A DNA stretch of 64,000 nucleotides from Vibrio sp. BS-M-Sm-2 (GCF_041504345.1 NZ_CP167894.1:3100001-3164000); one strand, 5' to 3'. Shown: positions 49,805 to 59,385, numbered from the stretch's first letter. Program-made: numbers and translations. Notes: a model not told the origin generated them from the sequence alone.

Positions 49805-50374
49805 TTATTGAGCTTCAGCCAGTGCAATACCACGTTGAGTGAGACCGCAAAGCATGACAGGAACAGCGTTAAAGATCTCTTCGAACTGCTCTAGGCCTTC
49901 GATGCCTTGCTCTGCAAGCGTAGCAATTGAAGTTTCTGGATCGTAAAGCATACTCAGTGAAAGTAATACGCCACCAACAAGCGCGTTGTCTTCGCTCTCT
50001 TCAGGCATTAGCGTTTCCCAATCATCACGAGCAATCTGCCAGCCTTGAAGCAAGCCTTCACAAAAATCACGAGCGGCAGTGTTAACCACTTCTTCGTCGT
50101 CTAATTGACAAGCTTCAGGCCAAACCCAAGTACCTTCAATCAGTTCTGGGCGAGTTTTATTCCAAAGCTCGATGATAACTTCAATGTAGCTTTCTAGCTG
50201 TTCACCATCCGTAAAAGGCGCGACTTCTTCGCCACCCCATAAGAACGGTAGCCACTCATGCGGGGTTAACACATTCGGTGCCGCTGCCATTGCAGTGACA
50301 AACCCCATTGTTTTGTGTTCTGTGATTAGCTTTCCTTCCAACTCTGGAAGCGCAAGAATATCTTGTAAAGTCAA
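49805..50374 (-). CDS. UPF0149/YecA-family protein
   Basis: A 189-residue acidic helical cytosolic protein. The pattern LEGKLITEHKTMGFVTAMAAAPN, then WLPFLWGGEE, and ARDFCEGLLQGWQIARDDW is that of the UPF0149 (YgfB/YecA) family. No C-terminal SEC-C zinc motif is present, so it is the short form. Function is unknown. It is divergent from the hybrid kinase gene. Confidence 0.85.
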   Translation of the reverse strand: MTLQDILALPELEGKLITEHKTMGFVTAMAAAPNVLTPHEWLPFLWGGEEVAPFTDGEQLESYIEVIIELWNKTRPELIEGTWVWPEACQLDDEEVVNTAARDFCEGLLQGWQIARDDWETLMPEESEDNALVGGVLLSLSMLYDPETSIATLAEQGIEGLEQFEEIFNAVPVMLCGLTQRGIALAEAQ

Positions 50375-50512
50375 AGTGAGGTACCGTAAAAGGGAACATA
50401 TTTGCGCTTATAGTACCAATGAACTTGTGCCAATCAAGCTTCAATCTAAAAAGGCTTGATGTCATGGATGATAAACACTAGGTTTAACAGAAAAGAAAAC
50501 AATAAAAGAATT

Positions 50513-52999
50513 ATGCAGATACGGTCGTCTTTAAAGAAAAAAAGCATGGTAGCGCTTGGATTATACCTTGCGATGTTTATTGCCATTGTCGGTAGTGTGA
50601 CGTATTACGTCGTAGAATCCCCTGTGCGCGCCAAATTACAACAAAACCTCGACTTACGTACGCAACTATTATCCGCATTGATTACAGAGCCACTCAGCAG
50701 CTCTCAAGGCTTTGTTGATAGTTTAGTGGGATTTGCACAAGCGCATCGTAACGGTGATGACGTCACTCTGCTACTGAAGTCAATGCTGGCAGCGAGCGAT
50801 GATACGATCGTTAGCGCAGGTATTTGGCCAGAGCCTTATGCGCTTGATTCTAAAAAGCTCCTTAATAGTCATTTTTTCAATAAAGCAGACGATGGTAAGA
50901 TTGACCAGTTGTTTTCTTACAACAATCCTAAAAACACCCCGTATCAAGAAGAGTATTGGTACACCTCTGTAGCCAATAAAAAACAAGGAACGATCTCTTG
51001 GAGCGACGTGTATATTGATCCCTACACGCACGTACGGATGATCACTGCTTCATCCCCTTACTACTATGCAGGCGTTTTTTCCGGCGTTGCGACGGTGGAT
51101 CTCTCGCTTGAAGAGCTGCTTGGCTTCATCAAGAACCACGCCGAAGAGTACAATCTTGGTATTATGCTCAGAGATAAACTCAATCAAGTGTTGGTGTCCC
51201 ATAACTTCAATCTCGTTGAAGGGATCTACATCAGTAGCAATCAATTTGGTGACTTCGGTTGGCAAGTGGATGTGGTGAACTCCAAGTCACGGGTAGCGGA
51301 CGAGGTGTTTCGTCAGGTAATGAGTATTGAGGGCGGTATTGTACCCTTGTTACTACTCTGTGTGATGGCGGGTTATTACTTACTTAACCGTTACTTAATC
51401 AGTCCAATCACCAACATTGCCACTCAAGTAAACAGTTCGAAGGCCGGTGAAGTGATTGACGTTGATTATTCAAGCCACGATGAGATCGGCCACCTGATTA
51501 AAACCTTCAATGAGAAGACGGTGTATCTCGAAGCTGAAAAAGTGAAAGCACAAGCATCTACCAATGCTAAAACCGCTTTCCTTGCGACACTGTCACATGA
51601 AATTCGTACCCCTATGAATGGGGTGTTGGGTACTGCTCAGATCTTATTAAAAACACCTCTAAATTCTGAACAAGAGAAGCATCTCAAGAGTTTGTATGAG
51701 TCCGGCGATCATATGATGACTCTTCTCAACGAGATATTAGACTTCTCGAAGATCGAGCAGGGTAGATTGGATCTTGATGAAACACGTTTCCCGCTTGATT
51801 CGATCATCGGCAGTATTAACAGTGTTTACTACACATTGTCTTCCGAGAAAGGGCTTCAATTCAAAGTGTACTCCGAGGTGCCTTCTGGTCGTTGGTACTT
51901 CTCAGATAAAGCCCGCCTTCGCCAAATTTTGTTTAATTTATTGAACAACGCAGTGAAGTTTACCTCCAGAGGCTTTGTTGAGGTGTACCTTAAAGAAGTC
52001 GTAGACGGGAGTGACACCTATCTTAGTATTCGAGTTCGTGATACAGGAATTGGTATCTCTAAAGAAGCTCAAAAGCGTATTTTTAAACCGTTTGAGCAAG
52101 CGGAGTCTTCCACTACAAGGCGTTTTGGCGGTACTGGTCTTGGCTTAGCGATTGTGAAGAAAATTGCCCAACTGATGGATGGCAGTATCACCGTTACCAG
52201 TGAAGAGGGGATAGGCACTAGCTTTGATGTTCGCTTGAAGATTCAGCCATGTCAGCCTGGTGAAATAGAGAGCTTGCCACACAAGAAACTGGACTACTCC
52301 GGCTTAAAAGTATTGATTGTCGAGGACAACCGAACTAACACGGTGATCATTGAAACTTTCATGAGCAGTAAAGGATTCATTTGTAAGAGCGTCGAGAATG
52401 GTGAGTTAGCGATACAAGCCGCGGTTGCTGAGCGCTTTGATTTGATACTCATGGATAACCATATGCCAGTGATGGATGGTGTTGAATCAACCACTGCTAT
52501 TCGTGCTTTGATAGGTGATGTGTCATCGGTATTGGTGTTTGGTTGTACGGCTGATGTCTTTAAAGAGACTCGCGAGCGTATGCTGGGGGCGGGTGTGGAT
52601 TATATTATCGCTAAGCCGATTGATGAGCGTGAACTGGATGATGCCTTGTTCCGCTATTCAAATAAGCTTTACCAATACCATGACGTAAAAGCGGATGAGC
52701 TCGAAAGCCAAGACGTAAAACAACACGATTCAAAAAGTACAAGCGAGTCATTGCCTAAACCTGATCTTCGCAACAAAGATAACACTGAAGAGCTATTAGT
52801 GACGCTGTATGTGGCGCTAGAAGACAACAACCTAGAACTGATTCAATTTGCACTAGAGAGTCTACGTGTCCACGTTGAACCTATGAACAACGCTGAACTT
52901 ACTTATCAAGTCGATAAAGCGTTAGAGCAGGTTTCTTTAGGATCACCACCTACACAAGATGTCATTAATATCATTACTGTAAATCTACCGATGGCTTAA
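50513..52999 (+). CDS. Hybrid sensor histidine kinase (dCache-HAMP-HisKA-HATPase-REC)
   Basis: An 828-residue inner-membrane hybrid kinase. Transmembrane helix 1 (about 12-34) and helix 2 (about 275-300) enclose a periplasmic dCache-like sensor (about 40-265; EEYWYTSVANKKQGTISWSD is typical). A HAMP domain follows, then HisKA with His362 in LSHEIRTPMNG, HATPase with NAVKFT, DTGIGI and GGTGLGLAIV, and a receiver with VEDN, phosphoacceptor Asp648 in LILMDNHMPVMDG, and Lys in IIAKPID. The last 100 residues are helical without a clear Hpt His. The start is uncertain: ATG 50513 fits the transmembrane topology, and the frame is open to 50456. No partner regulator is adjacent. Confidence 0.9.
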   Translation: MQIRSSLKKKSMVALGLYLAMFIAIVGSVTYYVVESPVRAKLQQNLDLRTQLLSALITEPLSSSQGFVDSLVGFAQAHRNGDDVTLLLKSMLAASDDTIVSAGIWPEPYALDSKKLLNSHFFNKADDGKIDQLFSYNNPKNTPYQEEYWYTSVANKKQGTISWSDVYIDPYTHVRMITASSPYYYAGVFSGVATVDLSLEELLGFIKNHAEEYNLGIMLRDKLNQVLVSHNFNLVEGIYISSNQFGDFGWQVDVVNSKSRVADEVFRQVMSIEGGIVPLLLLCVMAGYYLLNRYLISPITNIATQVNSSKAGEVIDVDYSSHDEIGHLIKTFNEKTVYLEAEKVKAQASTNAKTAFLATLSHEIRTPMNGVLGTAQILLKTPLNSEQEKHLKSLYESGDHMMTLLNEILDFSKIEQGRLDLDETRFPLDSIIGSINSVYYTLSSEKGLQFKVYSEVPSGRWYFSDKARLRQILFNLLNNAVKFTSRGFVEVYLKEVVDGSDTYLSIRVRDTGIGISKEAQKRIFKPFEQAESSTTRRFGGTGLGLAIVKKIAQLMDGSITVTSEEGIGTSFDVRLKIQPCQPGEIESLPHKKLDYSGLKVLIVEDNRTNTVIIETFMSSKGFICKSVENGELAIQAAVAERFDLILMDNHMPVMDGVESTTAIRALIGDVSSVLVFGCTADVFKETRERMLGAGVDYIIAKPIDERELDDALFRYSNKLYQYHDVKADELESQDVKQHDSKSTSESLPKPDLRNKDNTEELLVTLYVALEDNNLELIQFALESLRVHVEPMNNAELTYQVDKALEQVSLGSPPTQDVINIITVNLPMA

Positions 53000-53247
53000 A
53001 TGTTGTTTAATTACGGTAAGTAAATGACGAATCGTCCAATATTTGACCTTGGTTTGATTTTTTGGTGGAAGCTACTGCTTTTGAAGAGGTTTTTGGTTGT
53101 TAATTTACAACTTGATTTTTAATTTGGAATGTATGACTGCTAATCTTATGATTTAATAGCGACATTATCTGGTAGGGTGTAAATGCACCCTGTTTATATG
53201 TTGCTAATTCACTCAATAGGCAGTGATATATTTTAGGTTTGGCGTCA

Positions 53248-53697
53248 ATGAAGTCTCGTGGTCCATTTTGTATTCGAAACGCAGCTGCGGATACATTTGC
53301 TATGGTCGTTTTCTGTTTTATTTCAGGCATGATCGTAGAAGTGTTTATTTCTGGTATGACGTTTGAGCAATCTCTTGCTTCTCGAACGTTATCTATTCCG
53401 GTAAACATTGCTATCGCTTGGCCTTATGGCGTTTTTCGTGATTGGTTCTTGCGCAATGGTGCTAAACTTTCACAAAGCTCATTGATGAAAAATTTGTCTG
53501 ATTTGATGGCATACGTGTTATTCCAGTCTCCTGTGTATACAGGTATTTTGTTGGCAGTAGGTGCTTCAGGCGACCAGATCGTGACGGCTGTAACCAGTAA
53601 TGCAGTTATCTCGTGCGGTATGGGCGTACTTTACGGCTACTTCCTAGATATGTGTCGTAAATGGTTTCGAGTTCCAGGCTACTATCAACAAGCTTAA
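53248..53697 (+). CDS. alaE: L-alanine exporter AlaE
   Basis: An inner-membrane alanine exporter. The 149-residue protein has the same length as E. coli AlaE/YgaW and the same core: [13 protein letters not shown], then [26 protein letters not shown] and [10 protein letters not shown], ending [17 protein letters not shown]. Four hydrophobic segments are visible. I chose ATG 53248 for the exact length match and an AGG upstream; a TTG at 53239 would add three residues. The 248 bases upstream hold nothing recognisable. Confidence 0.93.
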   Translation: MKSRGPFCIRNAAADTFAMVVFCFISGMIVEVFISGMTFEQSLASRTLSIPVNIAIAWPYGVFRDWFLRNGAKLSQSSLMKNLSDLMAYVLFQSPVYTGILLAVGASGDQIVTAVTSNAVISCGMGVLYGYFLDMCRKWFRVPGYYQQA

Positions 53698-53877
53698 GAA
53701 AAGCAACAAGCGTAAGTGTAGTGAAAGAATGAAATTTGGTTTGTTTTTGATCTAATGAGTTAATTTGTAATCGAACAAACCGAAAAAGGCACTTTTTTTG
53801 AGAATGCCCCTTGACCAAAGCAAGCAGAATCAATAAAGTAGCGCCTCGTTGAGTGACATGCTCAACACACAATTTGT

Positions 53878-53968
53878 GGAAGGATGGCTGAGTGGCTTAA
53901 GGCGCTCGCCTGGAAAGCGAGTATACGTTTATAGCGTATCTGGGGTTCAAATCCCCATCCTTCCACCA
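53878..53968 (+). tRNA. tRNA-Ser (anticodon GGA)
   Basis: A complete cloverleaf. The acceptor GGAAGGA pairs with TCCTTCC. D stem GCT/GGC; anticodon stem CTCGC/GCGAG with loop CTGGAAA (anticodon GGA). The long class II variable arm TATACG...CGTATC is diagnostic for Ser/Leu/Tyr. The T arm is TGGGG-TTCAAAT-CCCCA. CCA is encoded. The discriminator base reads A at 53965, where enteric tRNA-Ser has G. Followed by its own terminator. Confidence 0.97.
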
Positions 53969-53974
53969 CTATTC

Positions 53975-54010
53975 AAAACCCTAGCAGAAATGCTGGGGTT
54001 TTCTCGTTTT
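53975..54010 (+). terminator. Intrinsic terminator of tRNA-Ser
   Basis: AACCCTAGCA-GAA-ATGCTGGGGTT with one mismatched pair is followed by TTCTCGTTTT. Confidence 0.8.
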
Positions 54011-54222
54011 AGAGCCCCTATATTCCACCTTACCTGTATATCTCCCTAGTATCCGTTCCTTTAATCATTTCTTTATAGTTATTACCTCTATTAATACCGT
54101 CGCAGAATCAACCATATTAGGTGTTTTTATCATCGATAATCGCTTGATTTTTTGGCATGAATCTAGATTATTAATAGTACGCAATATTATGAATAATCTA
54201 ACTATTAGGAATCCATAGTCCC

Positions 54223-55437
54223 ATGACAGAAACCCTAGTTTCTCCAATGCTCTCTTTTACGATCGCGATTTCGTTACTGTTTATCGGTAAAGGTTTGATT
54301 GAGCGATCTGAAGTATTAAGAAAGTATTCACTGCCAGAGCCTGTGATTGGTGGCTTTGTCTGCGCAGCGACCGTAGCAGCGCTTTACTATATTTTTGAAA
54401 TCCAAATCACCTTTAGTCTAGATGTCAGAGACTTTTTGCTGCTTTACTTTTTTGCTGGTATTGGACTTCAAGCGGATATTAAGACTTTAGTTAAGGGCGG
54501 GCGGCCGTTGTTTATCCTGCTTTGTCTCGCTTCGACTTTTATTGTCCTTCAAAACGTTGTTGGCATGGCTGTCGCGTCGGGTTTTGGTATGGACGCGAAA
54601 GCGGGTTTGTTGTCAGGATCTATCAGTCTAATTGGCGGTGTTGGTACGACACTAGCGTGGGCGCCAATGTTTGTGGAAGAGTTTGGTATTGCTAACGCGC
54701 TAGAGCTCGGTGTGGCTTCCAACACGGTTGGTTTGATTGCAGCGTGTGTGATTGGTGGTCCGATTGCCAACTACCTACTCAATAAACACAAAGTGAGCCC
54801 TTCTAATGAAGAAGAGGTGACGGTTGGTGCATACCAAGAGAGTGAGACAAAAACAGAGCTAAGCCACTATGGCGTTCTGTGGGCATGGTTGATTCTAAAC
54901 CTGACACTTATGCTGGGTTATAGCTTAAGTGAAGTTATTGACTCAATGGGGTTGAAACTGCCGTTATTCGTTAGCTGTTTGATCGCAGGTATCTTAATCG
55001 GAAACGTCGGTCGCGCACTGTTTAAGAAGCGTCGTACACAAGAGAAAATCGCTCAAGGCCGCAAAGGCTTAGCGATGATCTCTGACATCTGTTTGGGTAT
55101 GTTCTTGACCATGGCCTTGATGGGGCTGCGTATCTGGGACCTTGATGGGTTGTTTGGCTATATCTCTGTGGTCATGAGTATCCAGATCTTGCTTTCACTT
55201 CTGTTTACGATATTCGTCGTTTATTACTTGATGGGACGAAACTACGACTCTGTGGTGATATGCTCAGGCTTCGGTGGTATCACTTTAGGCTCGACTGCGA
55301 CAGCAATTGTTAACATGACAGCCGTAACTCACCGCTATGGCGCAAGCCCACAAGCATTTATTGTGGTGCCATTAGTGTGTGGTTTCTTTGTCGATCTGAT
55401 CAACGCGCTAGTGATTAGTTTCTTTGTTGGTCTGTAA
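54223..55437 (+). CDS. gltS: Sodium/glutamate symporter GltS
   Basis: An inner-membrane Na+-coupled glutamate carrier, 404 residues with about ten to twelve hydrophobic helices. The conserved patterns are present: LPEPVIGGFVCAATVAAL near residue 38, the re-entrant signature SLIGGVGTTLAWAP near 138, and the mirrored GFGGITLGSTATAIVNM near 346. It starts at ATG 54223. It is followed by a terminator and then a LysR regulator that may control it. Confidence 0.95.
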   Translation: MTETLVSPMLSFTIAISLLFIGKGLIERSEVLRKYSLPEPVIGGFVCAATVAALYYIFEIQITFSLDVRDFLLLYFFAGIGLQADIKTLVKGGRPLFILLCLASTFIVLQNVVGMAVASGFGMDAKAGLLSGSISLIGGVGTTLAWAPMFVEEFGIANALELGVASNTVGLIAACVIGGPIANYLLNKHKVSPSNEEEVTVGAYQESETKTELSHYGVLWAWLILNLTLMLGYSLSEVIDSMGLKLPLFVSCLIAGILIGNVGRALFKKRRTQEKIAQGRKGLAMISDICLGMFLTMALMGLRIWDLDGLFGYISVVMSIQILLSLLFTIFVVYYLMGRNYDSVVICSGFGGITLGSTATAIVNMTAVTHRYGASPQAFIVVPLVCGFFVDLINALVISFFVGL

Positions 55438-55488
55438 GTGAAGTGACGGGTTGTTAACTGCTTGAGACTAGCACCTGATTCATGACCA

Positions 55489-55523
55489 TAAAGGCGATGA
55501 CGAAAGTCGTCGCCTTTGTTTTA
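55489..55523 (+). terminator. Intrinsic terminator of gltS
   Basis: AAAGGCGATGAC-GAAA-GTCGTCGCCTTT is followed by GTTTTAT. The stable GAAA tetraloop closes a 12-bp stem with one wobble. Confidence 0.92.
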
Positions 55524-55681
55524 TCTACAGCAAGCTAAAAAACACCTATATCAGCCTTTGATGTAGTGACTCGGTGCACAAGTTAGTAAGCTCAGTTACG
55601 AACTTGATAAATTGGAATACATGTTGCTGCTCAATTTGTGAGACGCTTGATTAAGTGTTAGTTAAATCACAAGGAAGTTGA

Positions 55682-56608
55682 ATGCACCACTTTAATATCC
55701 GCGCGCTGGAATACCTTAATGCTTTATCGAAATATGGGTCGTTACGTAAGGCATCTAAGATGATGAATGTTGACCCCGCGGCAATGAGTAGAATGTTGAC
55801 ACAGCTTGAAGCGCAAGCGGAAATCAAAGTATGGGAACGCAACAATCGTCAATCACTGCTGACTGAGGCGGGCAACGAACTGTTGAATTACTACCGTTCT
55901 ATTGTTCGTAGTGAAACGGCGGTACTGGCTCGTCTAACTAAGTTGAAAAACCTCAAGGGCGGCAATGTCAGTATTGCCATCGGTGAAGGATTTATTACCA
56001 ACTTGGTGTCAAAGCCTATGGAAACCTTCATGGCTCGATACCCTGATATCAACCTTTCTATTGAGATTGCTGGTGCATTGGATGCAGTCAAGATGTTGGA
56101 AGATCAACAAATCGATTTCGCGATCACCTATGCGTCTGCACCTCACCCTAAACTACACTCCCACGTTGAACGCAGTCATCCGCTCGAATTGATTGCTCCG
56201 AAGGGGCACTTTCTTACGATGAAAGAAGCGCCTGTGGTCATGCAAGATATTCAAGACGCTTCTCTCGCCTTGATCGATAACTCGACCGGTATGGGGAGGC
56301 TCGTAAAGCAGGCCGAACAAATCTCCCACCTTACCTTGCAGCCAAAGCTTCAAACCAATTCGGTGACCGCACTGACTAACTTTGTTTCAGCTGGATTAGG
56401 CGTAACTTTTATGCCTAAGCTCACTGTGATCGATGAGATCAAGTCAGGACAGATTGAAGTGGTTGCGACCGAGTTGGAGATGCTATCGAAGGCGACGGTG
56501 AAAGTTCAATCTTTGAAAGGTCGCGCTCTCACGCTACAGGCCGAAACCTTGTTAGATTTCTTACTTGAAAATGCTACTTTCTTGAGTCATGACGCTTACA
56601 ATATCTAG
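55682..56608 (+). CDS. LysR-family transcriptional regulator
   Basis: A 308-residue regulator. The N-terminal winged HTH lies in ALEYLNALSKYGSLRKASKMM...PAAMSRMLTQLEAQ (residues 6-50). The effector domain resembles a periplasmic binding protein (about 90-295). ATG 55682 is preceded by AAGGAAG. Its position between gltS and dadA on the same strand suggests control of glutamate or D-amino-acid use; that is inference and the effector is not known. Confidence 0.9.
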   Translation: MHHFNIRALEYLNALSKYGSLRKASKMMNVDPAAMSRMLTQLEAQAEIKVWERNNRQSLLTEAGNELLNYYRSIVRSETAVLARLTKLKNLKGGNVSIAIGEGFITNLVSKPMETFMARYPDINLSIEIAGALDAVKMLEDQQIDFAITYASAPHPKLHSHVERSHPLELIAPKGHFLTMKEAPVVMQDIQDASLALIDNSTGMGRLVKQAEQISHLTLQPKLQTNSVTALTNFVSAGLGVTFMPKLTVIDEIKSGQIEVVATELEMLSKATVKVQSLKGRALTLQAETLLDFLLENATFLSHDAYNI

Positions 56609-56833
56609 GCTTAATCGATTTATTTAGCGACGCCTCCTAAGCTCCCAAATACCGCCAATATCACAGTTTCAAACTGCCGAATTAGTTTTTAAGTAGAATT
56701 GACATTTTATCAACACCATCTCTATTGTTAAGTCAACACGTGCGGAATAAGTTACAAATCATTAACGAAACGAGTTTTAGACTGACAGCTGTGTTCGGCA
56801 GATTTTGGCCTTGTCGGACATTAGGGGAAGAGA

Positions 56834-58087
56834 ATGGAAGTAATTGTGATTGGCAGCGGTGTTATTGGCTTGACCAGTGCTTGGTATCTGGCGAAAGAGG
56901 GCCACTCGGTGACGGTTATTGATCGTCAAGATAGTAGTGGCAAGGAAACCAGCTTTGCGAATGCAGGGCAGATTTCTTACGGCTATTCTTCACCATGGGC
57001 GGCGCCTGGGATTCCGTTGAAAGCAATGAAATGGCTTACCCAAGAGCACGCTCCTTTAAAAGTGAAACCGTCACTTTCTCCGGAATTAGTTACTTGGGCG
57101 AGTAAGATGCTGGCCAACTGTAATGAAGCCAAGTACGCCGTGAATAAGTCACGCATGTTAAGAGTGGCAAACTTCAGTCGAGAGTGTCTCACTCATCTAA
57201 GAACCAGTGAAGATTTGGCTTATGAGGGCAGGCAGAAAGGCACCTTGCAAGTATTCCGAAGCGAGAAGCAACTCGATGCGATTCAGCAGGATATGAAGCT
57301 ATTAACAGAGAGTGGAATCAAACACTCGCTGTTTGATGTTGAACAGTGTCTATCAGTGGAGTCGGGTTTAGCGGACGTTAAAGACAAACTGGTGGGCGGC
57401 TTATATTTACCTCATGATGAAACCGGTGATTGTCATCAGTTCTGTTTAGCGCTGACTGAGAAGGCCAAGCAACTTGGTGTTAGGTTCGTGTTTGATACTG
57501 AAGTGGTAAGTTTGAATCATCAGAATCAAAACATCGAGAGTATTACAACGACTCAAGGTGTATTCAAAGCGGACGCTTACGTAGTTGCATCAGGCAGTTA
57601 TTCTCGAGGTCTGTTGAGACAAGTCGACTTGTCGATCCCGGTTTATCCAGTTAAAGGTTATTCACTAACACTACCGATCGTGAATGCAGATAAGTCACCA
57701 ACCTCGACTGTTATGGATGAAACCTACAAGGTAGCGATGACGCGATTTGATGATCGTATTCGCATTGCAGGGACGGCAGAACTTGCAGGTTTCAATTACC
57801 TGATTCCAGAAAAACGCAAAGCCACGATTGATATGGTGATAAAAGATCTTTTCCCACAGGCGGGGGATTTCTCTAAGGCAGAATACTGGACAGGGTTAAG
57901 GCCAATGACACCAGATGGTACGCCTATAATCGGCGAAACGCCTATCAAGAATCTATTTACCAATACAGGCCATGGAACATTAGGTTGGACAATGGCATGT
58001 GGCTCAGGAAAGATCTTGGCAAGCGTGGTCAGTGGCTCTGCCAGTGATATTAAAACTGATGACTTAAGTATCTATCGCTATATGTAA
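56834..58087 (+). CDS. dadA: D-amino acid dehydrogenase small subunit DadA
   Basis: An FAD-dependent oxidoreductase that deaminates D-amino acids (mostly D-alanine) to 2-oxo acids, passing electrons to the respiratory chain. The 417-residue protein starts with the dinucleotide motif VIGSGVIGLTSAW. It has TSFANAGQISYGYSSPWAAPG, characteristic of DadA, and the C-terminal GHGTLGWTMACGSG. The start ATG 56834 has GGGGAAGAG upstream. The usual partner dadX (alanine racemase) is not adjacent. Confidence 0.92.
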   Translation: MEVIVIGSGVIGLTSAWYLAKEGHSVTVIDRQDSSGKETSFANAGQISYGYSSPWAAPGIPLKAMKWLTQEHAPLKVKPSLSPELVTWASKMLANCNEAKYAVNKSRMLRVANFSRECLTHLRTSEDLAYEGRQKGTLQVFRSEKQLDAIQQDMKLLTESGIKHSLFDVEQCLSVESGLADVKDKLVGGLYLPHDETGDCHQFCLALTEKAKQLGVRFVFDTEVVSLNHQNQNIESITTTQGVFKADAYVVASGSYSRGLLRQVDLSIPVYPVKGYSLTLPIVNADKSPTSTVMDETYKVAMTRFDDRIRIAGTAELAGFNYLIPEKRKATIDMVIKDLFPQAGDFSKAEYWTGLRPMTPDGTPIIGETPIKNLFTNTGHGTLGWTMACGSGKILASVVSGSASDIKTDDLSIYRYM

Positions 58088-58129
58088 AAGCAAGCCGTTA
58101 GCTATCTTGCCTATGGCTTGATGATAGCG

Positions 58130-58162
58130 ACATTAGGAGCATAAATAGGATGCTCCTAATGT
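58130..58162. repeat. Perfect 13-bp inverted repeat between convergent genes
   Basis: ACATTAGGAGCAT and ATGCTCCTAATGT are perfectly complementary with a 7-base loop (AAATAGG). It lies between the convergent dadA and the binding-protein-like gene. Neither strand has a T-run after the stem, so it is not a typical intrinsic terminator, though it may still stop or protect transcripts. Confidence 0.7.
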
Positions 58163-58204
58163 TGTAAATCTAGGTGCATGGTTTTAAGTTTCTTCTATTT
58201 ATAA

Positions 58205-58984
58205 TCACGAGATGAATTGAGACTTAAATGACCTTAGCTCTGGCGGTAGCTCCTTATTTACGAGGTGAATAGCTCTACGATGTTCTAATCCAATGGATCT
58301 CACTACGTCCCCAAAATGTTGGTTAAATAGTGAATCAAACTTACCGCTGAGCATGTGTTCTTGCAGTTTGTCATCCAGTAATTGAGCTAGTTGTGCTTTG
58401 TCTGGGTGGACATAGAAGACCAGTGGAAGAGGGTAATAAAGCACAATACTTTTTTCTATGACTAACCCATTCAGAGAATTGGTGTGTTCTTGGTATATGC
58501 TTTCTACTTCATTGGCACCGAGTGACACATAATCACATTTTTTATCTGAGAGAAGTTTAAGGGTCTCTGGTAACGTTCCTTGCTCTAGTACTCGATATCC
58601 ATTTGCTCTAAACAGCTCAGCATCAGCCCATGTGGCAGGAATTCCAGCGATAAGTGATTTCAGTTTATTGCTGTTGATATTATGGAATGTGGGTTGATCT
58701 TGTTCCCTAATTATTAGGATACGGTGCCCTAGTAAGCCTTTACAAATTGGAGAGTTGAGTTTGATTGTAGGCTTATCCACAAATTTACGGTTTCCCGCCA
58801 CCGTGACGAGTACATCATAATTCTTGCGGAATATATTTCCTTCATCCTCAGCCCTTGGAAAGTCAGTATTATCGCTGTGAACGACAATAGGTTCGTTCGG
58901 ATCCCAATTCAACAAGCTATGAATTAGCTCCAACTCATAGTGCTGTCTTTTACCTGATTTATTGCCATTCCAAAAGTTAAACAT
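58205..58984 (-). CDS. Cytosolic periplasmic-binding-protein-like protein, unknown function
   Basis: A 259-residue protein resembling family-3 solute-binding proteins in fold pattern. It has no signal peptide: the start region MFNFWNGNKSGKRQHYELEL is hydrophilic. Recognisable phrases include GIPATWADAELFRANGYRVL and LKLLSDKKCDYVSLGANEVE, typical of the second lobe of such proteins. I chose ATG 58984 because TAGGA lies six bases upstream; a longer frame starts at 59014. It is divergent from the ABC transporter operon, and a perfect LacI-type palindrome lies 61 bases upstream of its start. An intracellular sensor or ligand carrier is possible, but no function is established. Confidence 0.7.
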   Translation of the reverse strand: MFNFWNGNKSGKRQHYELELIHSLLNWDPNEPIVVHSDNTDFPRAEDEGNIFRKNYDVLVTVAGNRKFVDKPTIKLNSPICKGLLGHRILIIREQDQPTFHNINSNKLKSLIAGIPATWADAELFRANGYRVLEQGTLPETLKLLSDKKCDYVSLGANEVESIYQEHTNSLNGLVIEKSIVLYYPLPLVFYVHPDKAQLAQLLDDKLQEHMLSGKFDSLFNQHFGDVVRSIGLEHRRAIHLVNKELPPELRSFKSQFIS

Positions 58985-59044
58985 AGTTGTCCTAAGGGGT
59001 AACTTACATTTCATGACTGGTATGCTGACATAGGTTTGGTACTC

Positions 59045-59060
59045 AAGAAAGCGCTTTCTT
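59045..59060. promoter_or_regulatory. LacI-type operator O1 (perfect palindrome)
   Basis: AAGAAAGCGCTTTCTT is a perfect 16-bp palindrome with the central CG typical of LacI/GalR-family operators. It lies 61 bases upstream of the - strand binding-like gene. The same motif occurs at 59370-59385 and 59437-59452. Confidence 0.75.
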
Positions 59061-59369
59061 TTGTTTTTGAGAGAACCATATATAGATACAGTTTATGAAT
59101 GTTGAGAATCGTGATGGAAAGGCTATTTTAAAGAAAGCACATAAGTTTATTGATGGGTGAGAGGTTCGATGATTAGGGAAGACGATGGAGTACCATTGGT
59201 AGATTTTAACTTATTGTTTTTAATTTATTTTTCGTGTTAGTAAACAATTAATGTGACGAATGGCACTGTTGTGTATTTCTATTCTCAATCTATTCTAAAT
59301 TTGTGATCTATGGTTCGTTTCACCGAAATGTAAGTTGAAGAATCATTCTATCGGCTTATTATCCACCTA

Positions 59370-59385
59370 AAGAAAGCGGTTTCTT
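59370..59385. promoter_or_regulatory. LacI-type operator O2 (one mismatch)
   Basis: AAGAAAGCGGTTTCTT differs from the perfect palindrome at one central base. It is 67 bases from O3 and 325 bases from O1, center to center. The region between 59061 and 59369 shows an additional half-site AAGAAAGC at 59131-59138 but no gene. Confidence 0.7.

Noticed and set aside
53785..53815. GGCA...TGCC with a T-run after alaE as a terminator
   Set aside because: The T-run lies in the loop, not after the stem.
53849..54049. A 66-codon + strand frame across the tRNA gene
   Set aside because: It runs through tRNA-Ser and its terminator; not a gene.
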